Below, in pieces: positions 59,285 to 64,000 of a stretch of DNA of 64,000 bases. Where the stretch lies: positions 1-64,000 of the IMG/VR virus record IMGVR_UViG_3300036859_000309. One strand, written 5' to 3'. Within the stretch, counting starts at the first letter, position 1; each line of letters starts with the position of its first letter. The notes below the pieces were generated by a model. It made no database searches. It had not been told where the DNA came from and saw nothing but the letters and a program-made list of their open reading frames with translations. The stretch comes from a virus. The translations under genes were made by a program, and so were the position numbers.

Positions 59285-60131
59285 CGCGCGCATCTCGGCA
59301 GAGTTGCCGGGGCATCCCAAGACGAAGAAGCTCATTCGTCGCGCTGGGGCGGCGGCTGGCTGGTTCCTGATTCGCCTCTTCCTGTGGGCCTCCGTTAACC
59401 GGAGCGACGGCGACCTGTCCGGCATGAGCGACGAGGATATCGAGCTTGCCATCGACTGGAATGGCGACCCCGGGGTGTTCGTCCAGGCGCTCGAATCTGT
59501 CGGCTTCCTCGATGGCGCGGAAGGATCGCGCGTCATCCATGACTGGCAGGAACACAACCCATGGGCTGCAGGTGCAGAAATGCGCTCTGCTAAGGCGCGC
59601 TGGAACGCTGCAAAACGTCACCACGGGATTGCTGAAGCTGATCGGCTAGTTCCTGAATACGCTGCTGTTAGGTCTGCTGGCAGCAAGGATTCGGATGCTG
59701 ACAGCAAAAGCGGCGATGCTGGTAGCACTGCTCCGTCTCCGTCTCCGTCTCCGTCTCCGTCTCCGTCTCCGTCTCCGTCTCCGTCTCCGTCTCCGTCTGA
59801 AGGGGGAGCGCCGCCTGCAGCGCCGCCGCCTCCTCCTGCTGCGCCTGGACCGGAAGGCCTTGATCTCGGATTCCAGTTGCCGCCTTGGATGCCGGTCGAG
59901 GCGTGGGAAGGCTACGTTGCCATGCGCAAGAAGCAGCGCAAGCCGATGACCGAACGCGCCCGTGACCTCAAGGTCGCCGAGCTGCAGCGGTTTCGCGAAG
60001 AAGGGCATGACATCGCGGCGATCCTCGACAAGTCCACCTCGAATTGCTGGACTGACATATACGCCCCGAAGGCAGACGAGCGGCGCCACCGCGCCAACGA
60101 CCAGGACGACTGGATGCGGGGTGCCCGATGA
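59274..60131 (+). CDS. Replication initiator / DnaT-like protein with Pro-Ser linker
   Basis: 285 residues; GTG 59274 has AGGAGGG seven bases upstream. Residues 1-120 form a winged-helix-type domain (KTKKLIRRAGAAAGWFLIRL, MSDEDIELAIDW). Residues 150-178 are Pro-Ser repeats from a tandem hexamer. The C-terminal 80 residues (WEGYVAMRKKQRKPMTERA, STSNCWTDIYAPK) match the end of phage replication proteins of the DnaT/O type. With the DnaB-like gene at 60595 it probably starts replication. Confidence 0.7.
   Translation: MPNDARISAELPGHPKTKKLIRRAGAAAGWFLIRLFLWASVNRSDGDLSGMSDEDIELAIDWNGDPGVFVQALESVGFLDGAEGSRVIHDWQEHNPWAAGAEMRSAKARWNAAKRHHGIAEADRLVPEYAAVRSAGSKDSDADSKSGDAGSTAPSPSPSPSPSPSPSPSPSPSPSEGGAPPAAPPPPPAAPGPEGLDLGFQLPPWMPVEAWEGYVAMRKKQRKPMTERARDLKVAELQRFREEGHDIAAILDKSTSNCWTDIYAPKADERRHRANDQDDWMRGAR
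59731..59796 (+). repeat. Tandem hexamer repeat (CTCCGT)11
   Basis: Eleven perfect copies of CTCCGT encoding alternating Pro and Ser. Changes of copy number keep frame and alter only linker length. This low-complexity run stands out from the flanking DNA. Confidence 0.95.
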
Positions 60132-60598
60132 ACCGCTTGTGGTACGCCGTCAATGCCCTCAACCTGCTTGAGTCGCGTCGCCGCGGTATGGCGGCAGAAG
60201 GCCCGGTCGTTGTGTCGATGACGCGGCAGGACGGTTTCGACGCGGCCCCGCTGTACGTCCGCTCGGACGTGCCGGTCGAGCGCCTCGACTGGTCGATGCT
60301 GGTGAACCTCGATGTCTGGGTGTGGGCCGGGCCCTCGGAACCGCTGGACCGCGTAGTCGCGCTGACGGTTTCGATCGCCAAGGTCAAGCCCAAGAGCCTC
60401 TTCCTCCGCTTCGAGGACCGGCGCGGGCACATCCACGACGTGGAAATTGGCAGCGGGACTCACCACCTCGGAGCGCCCGATCACGGAATAGCGCCTGAGC
60501 ACTCCTTCCTGTTCTGCCCCATCAACAGCGCAGGCACGCGCATCGGCCGCGGACTTCAGCAGGCCCTACAGCGCGCCTATCACCGAGACATCGCATGA
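60128..60598 (+). CDS. Hypothetical protein of the replication operon
   Basis: 156 residues, ATGA overlaps at both ends. Mixed alpha/beta sequence (VSMTRQDGFDAAPLYVRSD, then KVKPKSLFLRFEDRRG). No family recognised; its place between initiator and helicase genes suggests a DNA-metabolism role. Confidence 0.55.
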   Translation: MNRLWYAVNALNLLESRRRGMAAEGPVVVSMTRQDGFDAAPLYVRSDVPVERLDWSMLVNLDVWVWAGPSEPLDRVVALTVSIAKVKPKSLFLRFEDRRGHIHDVEIGSGTHHLGAPDHGIAPEHSFLFCPINSAGTRIGRGLQQALQRAYHRDIA

Positions 60599-61674
60599 AC
60601 CTGTTACCGGACTCCATCGACTTCGACTCCTACTTCAAGGCCCAGGACCCGATCCCGGCCAAGGTCAAGCGTGCGAGCGCGTGGCTCGATGCCGTCATCG
60701 ATCGCTTTCACGGCAACGCGGGCCCGAGCACATGGCAATCCACCGGCTTCGGGAAGATGAACGGCTTCTTCGATCTGCGCCCAGGCGAGGTGACGCTTTG
60801 GGCTGGCGTGAACGGGCACGGCAAGACCACATGCCTGTCGCACGTGATGCTGAACGTCATGCGCAAGAAGGGGAGGGTCTGCCTCGCATCGCTGGAGATG
60901 CCGCCATCGGCGTCGATGGCGAAGATGGCGCGCCAGGGCTCAGGACAGGAGGTCCCTGCGGAACAGTTCCTGCGCGACTTCCACGCGTGGACTGATGACC
61001 GCCTGTGGATTTACGACCACGTCGGCAAGGTGAAGGCCGAGCGCATGCTGGCAGTCGCGACCTACGTTCGCAAGGAACTCGGCGTTCAGCACCTGGTAAT
61101 CGACAGCCTGATGAAGTGCGGGCTCGGGTCCGACGACTACAACGGGCAGAAGGACTTCGTCGACAGCCTTTGCGCGATCGCGCGGGACACTGGCCTGCAC
61201 ATCCACCTCGTGGTGCACATGCGCAAGGGCGAGACCGAGCACAAGCCAGCCGACAAGTTCGACGTCAAGGGCGCCGGCGAGATCACCGACTTGGTGGACA
61301 ACCTCCTGATCGTCTGGAAGGACCAGCGGAAGGCTGACCAGATCGAGCAGGCCGAGGCGGCGATCGCGAAGACCAACGATGACAAGCGTCTCGGCGACAA
61401 GGATCGCGCGCAGACGCTGGAGACACAGCGCAAGGCGCTCAGCGATCTGCGCGGCAAACCCGACGCACTGGTGCGCATCGCCAAGCAGCGGCACTTCGAA
61501 TACGAGGGCAAGTTCGTCTTCTGGTTCCACCCGGCCTCGCAGCAGTACCTCGAGCGGCCGTACGGCAAAGCCGACTACCTCGACTCCGACGAGCTGCACG
61601 GCACGGAAAGAGCCGCGACTTCGCGGTCGCCCCTGTTCGACGATGAAGCGGCATACGAGGGGTTCGGTGCATGA
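60595..61674 (+). CDS. DnaB/Twinkle-like replicative helicase (RecA-fold ATPase)
   Basis: 359 residues. Walker A GVNGHGKTT near residue 77, a LEMPP motif near 103, Walker B HLVIDSLMKCG near 165, and VVHMRKGE as the next motif, all typical of DnaB-family helicases. The N-terminal DnaB domain is absent and no primase domain is present. Near residue 250 a charged insertion may form a coiled coil. It should unwind the fork, loaded by the protein encoded at 59274. Confidence 0.85.
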   Translation: MNLLPDSIDFDSYFKAQDPIPAKVKRASAWLDAVIDRFHGNAGPSTWQSTGFGKMNGFFDLRPGEVTLWAGVNGHGKTTCLSHVMLNVMRKKGRVCLASLEMPPSASMAKMARQGSGQEVPAEQFLRDFHAWTDDRLWIYDHVGKVKAERMLAVATYVRKELGVQHLVIDSLMKCGLGSDDYNGQKDFVDSLCAIARDTGLHIHLVVHMRKGETEHKPADKFDVKGAGEITDLVDNLLIVWKDQRKADQIEQAEAAIAKTNDDKRLGDKDRAQTLETQRKALSDLRGKPDALVRIAKQRHFEYEGKFVFWFHPASQQYLERPYGKADYLDSDELHGTERAATSRSPLFDDEAAYEGFGA

Positions 61675-61739
61675 AAAGCAAACCCACGAGCCAGGTGCGC
61701 GTAGCGCGCGGCGGCAAGAGCTCAGGAGGAGACCTGTAG
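61671..61739 (+). CDS. 22-residue ORF
   Basis: Starts at an ATGA overlap and ends on the first base of the next GTG start. Basic and Gly/Ser-rich. It contains the AGGAGG ribosome site of the next gene, so it may serve only as a coupler. Confidence 0.3.
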   Translation: MKSKPTSQVRVARGGKSSGGDL

Positions 61740-62263
61740 TGCAAACCATTGAAGAAATCCGTGCCGCTTGCGAGATCGACGAAGACGGCCACTGGATCTG
61801 GACCGGCGCCGTGCAGAACGGCATGCCGAAGATCTGGGCACCTGACTTCACGAACCTGAATGGAGCGCTGACTTCGCAACTCGGCCGGCGCGCGGTATGG
61901 CATATCGTGAAGCGCCAGGCGATCCCGAAGCGCTGGCGCGTCTACAGCACCTGCAACATCTCGCGCTGCCTCAACCCTCAGTGCTTGGCCTGCGGTCCGA
62001 CCTCGGAGTGGGGGCAGCACCGTGCGGATTCTGATGTCCTGAAGGGCAACGTCCGAGTGGTCATTGCCGGACGCCTCACCGGCCGCTCACGATCGGTGCT
62101 TTCCGCTGATCTGATCGAGCGCATTCAGCTGTCGCCGGAGACCGGCCGCGCGCTTGCCGCTGCGCTGGACATCTCCACTACGACCGTCAGCCGCGCGCGC
62201 CGTGGGCAGACACCGGCGTTCCAGCCGATCGGGGGGTTCACCGCGCTCGGAGGTCGGCAATGA
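61739..62263 (+). CDS. Degenerate HNH-derived protein with C-terminal HTH
   Basis: 174 residues. The first 85 follow the HNH template (GHWIWTGAV, RRAVWHIVKR), and the zinc cysteines are kept in STCNISRCLNPQCLACG. However, the catalytic His positions are Ser and Cys, so cleavage is unlikely. Residues 125-160 form an HTH (LSPETGRALAAALDISTTTV). GTG start with AGGAGG upstream. It is probably a DNA-binding regulator rather than a nuclease. Confidence 0.6.
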   Translation: MQTIEEIRAACEIDEDGHWIWTGAVQNGMPKIWAPDFTNLNGALTSQLGRRAVWHIVKRQAIPKRWRVYSTCNISRCLNPQCLACGPTSEWGQHRADSDVLKGNVRVVIAGRLTGRSRSVLSADLIERIQLSPETGRALAAALDISTTTVSRARRGQTPAFQPIGGFTALGGRQ

Positions 62264-62745
62264 TCGCCTTCACCATCTACGGCGAGCCGGCCAGCAAGGC
62301 CAACAGCCGGGAGCTCGTGACGATCGGCCCGAAGGACGCGCGCCGGACGCTGTTCCGGAAGTCAGATAAGGCCCTCGGCTACGAGCGCGACGCCTTGCGC
62401 CAGATCCCGCCGGCTGCGCGCCAACAGCTCAAGGGGCCCGTCGCCGTCACGATGCGAATCTTCTACGCCACCGAGCGCCCCGACCTCGACGAGTCGCTGA
62501 TCCTGGACATCCTGCAGGACCGCTTCAAGACGACAACGGTGGGCGACACGAAGCGGCGCGACCTCGTGCAGCGCGGCGTCTATTGCAACGACCGCCAGGT
62601 GCGCGAGAAGCACATCTTCCACGGCATCGACCGGCTGCGGCCGCGCACGGAGATCGAGGTCCGGCCGGTGCAGGCATCGCTGCTCGAGGCCGCTGCTCCG
62701 GCGCCAGCGCCTGCGGCTGCAATCCCCGAGGGACTTCCGTTCTAG
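62260..62745 (+). CDS. rusA: RusA-like Holliday junction resolvase
   Basis: 161 residues. The RusA layout is clear: FTIYGEPASKANSRELV at the start, RPDLDESLILDILQD with the catalytic aspartates, and GVYCNDRQVREKH. The C-terminal 25 residues are Ala/Pro-rich. It resolves branched DNA from replication and recombination before packaging. Confidence 0.9.
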   Translation: MIAFTIYGEPASKANSRELVTIGPKDARRTLFRKSDKALGYERDALRQIPPAARQQLKGPVAVTMRIFYATERPDLDESLILDILQDRFKTTTVGDTKRRDLVQRGVYCNDRQVREKHIFHGIDRLRPRTEIEVRPVQASLLEAAAPAPAPAAAIPEGLPF

Positions 62746-62750
62746 TCGCC

Positions 62751-63248
62751 ATGAAACTCGCTGATCGCATCATCGCGCGCGCCACGCGCCGGCCCCCAGA
62801 CTTCATCATCGGCGGCGCCGACGATCCCTACCTGCTGCGCTGGTGGTTGATCCCGCGCAACCGGGTTTTCAACATCTACGTGCATCGGTTTCTCCGCAGC
62901 GACGATGATCGCGCGCTCCACGACCACCCGTGGCTCTTCAACCTGAGCTGGCTGCTATGCAACCGGTACCGCGAATGGTTCCTCAGCACCAGCGTGCCGG
63001 GCGGCCCGCGCGAGTCCGTCGTCCGCAGTGCAGGGGATGTGAAGTTTCGCTGGGGCCCGGCGCCGCACCGCGTCGAGCTGTTTCGCGAGGCGACGCTGAA
63101 GGGCGAACCGATCCCCTGTTGGACGCTGTTCGTCACGGGCCCGCGCGTGCGCGAATGGGGCTTCCTGTGTCCAAAAGGTTGGATGCACTGGAAGAAGTTC
63201 ACGGCGGCCGATGATGCCGGCGCGATCGGCAAGGGATGCGACGCATGA
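62751..63248 (+). CDS. Cupin-like phage protein
   Basis: 165 residues. LRSDDDRALHDHPWLFNLSW and later WGPAPHRVELF carry His/Asp residues in the pattern of a metal-binding cupin. FVTGPRVREWGFLCPKGW and HWKKF complete a block conserved in phage proteins. The reaction is unknown. It overlaps the next gene by four bases. Confidence 0.65.
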   Translation: MKLADRIIARATRRPPDFIIGGADDPYLLRWWLIPRNRVFNIYVHRFLRSDDDRALHDHPWLFNLSWLLCNRYREWFLSTSVPGGPRESVVRSAGDVKFRWGPAPHRVELFREATLKGEPIPCWTLFVTGPRVREWGFLCPKGWMHWKKFTAADDAGAIGKGCDA

Positions 63249-64000
63249 GCGCGCCTCTAGAACTGGGGCAACTCGACCTTGCGGCTAAGCCTGAGGCCGC
63301 GCTGCCGGGGGCCAAGCCGGTGAAGGTCAGCGTGACCACGCGCGACATCAATGCGCACATGCAATCGACCTACACCGAGGCGCAGGGCTATGCCTGCCTC
63401 TTCGAGGTCGCCAACGGGACTGGCAGCAACGCCAACCGCTCGGCGGACATCGTCCTGATGAATCTCTGGCCCAGCCGCGGCATGGACCTGAACGGCTACG
63501 AGGTGAAGACCGCGCGGTCCGACTGGCTGCGCGAGCTTAAGCAGCCCGAGAAGGCCTGGCCCGTAATGCAGTACATGGACCGGTGGTTCCTACTCGCTGC
63601 GCCTGGCGTTGCGAAGCTTGACGAGATCCCATCAAACTGGGGCTTCCAGGAGTTCGACGGAAAGCGCGTGCGAACGCTGAAGCCGGCCCCTAAGCTGGAG
63701 CCGAAGCCCATCACGAAGACCTTCCTGGGGTCACTGCTGCGCCGGCAAGTCCGAGACGCTGACGCGATTGTGACGAGGGCGCTCAGGGAGAAGGAGCGCG
63801 AACTCGACGCCATCGTGGAAGCAAAGGTCGCGCAACGCCTGCGGTCCTCGCGCGATGAGGGCCAGGATCTCCGCGACAAGCTGACAACGATCCGTGACAA
63901 GACAGGCATCGACCTGCTCGGCTGGCAGGCGACTGACACCCAAGTGCACGCCCTCAAGTTCGCGCTGCTGAACGACCCGATGGCATCGTGGAGCGGGCTG
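63245..64000 (+). CDS. PD-(D/E)XK nuclease-like protein (MmcB-like), 3' end outside window
   Basis: 252 residues seen; the reading frame is still open at the window end. The core RSADIVLMNLWPSRG, GYEVKTARSDWLRELK and YMDRWFLLAAPG fits the D-(x)n-ExK nuclease pattern of MmcB-type repair proteins. A helical, basic region follows from residue 155. ATGA overlap with the cupin-like gene. Confidence 0.65.
   Translation, partial: MSAPLELGQLDLAAKPEAALPGAKPVKVSVTTRDINAHMQSTYTEAQGYACLFEVANGTGSNANRSADIVLMNLWPSRGMDLNGYEVKTARSDWLRELKQPEKAWPVMQYMDRWFLLAAPGVAKLDEIPSNWGFQEFDGKRVRTLKPAPKLEPKPITKTFLGSLLRRQVRDADAIVTRALREKERELDAIVEAKVAQRLRSSRDEGQDLRDKLTTIRDKTGIDLLGWQATDTQVHALKFALLNDPMASWSGL

Noticed and set aside
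1-64000. Integrated prophage with host flanks
   Set aside because: No host gene or att pair is visible, and int lies in mid-map between late and early genes, as in the circular form.

Overview
The window reads as the genome of a temperate, tailed, siphovirus-like phage of a GC-rich Gram-negative host. The host is most likely a betaproteobacterium, to judge from codon use, the type IVa pilin and the Rz/Rz1 lysis pair. No host housekeeping gene was recognised. Genes are packed head to tail with many ATGA or GTGA overlaps. The order is that of a lambdoid phage in its circular or virion form: packaging, head, tail, lysis, accessory genes, putative attP, integrase, leftward early operon, repressor, cro-like gene, replication. 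In an integrated prophage, host DNA would split the map beside the integrase. The last gene runs off the right end, and more phage DNA presumably joins 64000 to position 1. No late activator or antiterminator was identified.

Positions 83-11386 hold small and large terminase, an HK97-type protease and major capsid protein, a portal placed unusually after the capsid gene, a collagen-like protein, and connector and tail-completion proteins. GIY-YIG and HNH homing-type endonucleases interrupt the block. Positions 11490-26624 are a lambda/GTA-like tail module: tube, chaperone with a -1 frameshift site, tape measure, DUF2460, DUF2163, NlpC/P60, tip protein and fibre. A five-gene sugar-modification cassette (four glycosyltransferase-like proteins and a methyltransferase, 11942-15464) sits inside it. 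Positions 26650-29177 are lysis genes: holin candidates, GH19 endolysin, Rz-like and Rz1-like spanins. A large proline-rich protein of unknown role follows.

Positions 31783-34169 look like cargo. They contain a complete type IV pilin gene with its own sigma-54-type promoter and terminator, a lipoprotein, a regulator and a one-domain ATP-dependent DNA ligase. A tRNA-3'-end-like sequence (putative attP) and a P4-type integrase follow.

Positions 35525-54089 are a long leftward operon. It carries an excisionase-like protein, many small accessory proteins, a J-domain protein, ASCH, DUF1643 and Gp37/Gp68 proteins, a cytosine methyltransferase split by an 11-bp tandem repeat, an adenylosuccinate synthetase homologue with a VWA partner, a KTSC protein, and a YqaJ-type exonuclease with a probable annealing partner. 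A tRNA-Arg(UCU) lies on the opposite strand.

Positions 54089-55817 are the lysis-lysogeny switch. The sequence shows two similar divergent promoters overlapped by 17-bp palindromic operators, an XRE repressor, a Cro/YdaS-like gene whose start coincides with the predicted transcription start, and a lambda CII-like TTGC-N6-TTGC site. Positions 55817-64000 hold a CII-like regulator, a helicase-methyltransferase fusion, a replication initiator-like protein, a DnaB-like ATPase, a degenerate HNH regulator, a RusA-type resolvase, a cupin-like protein and a PD-(D/E)XK-type protein cut by the window end.
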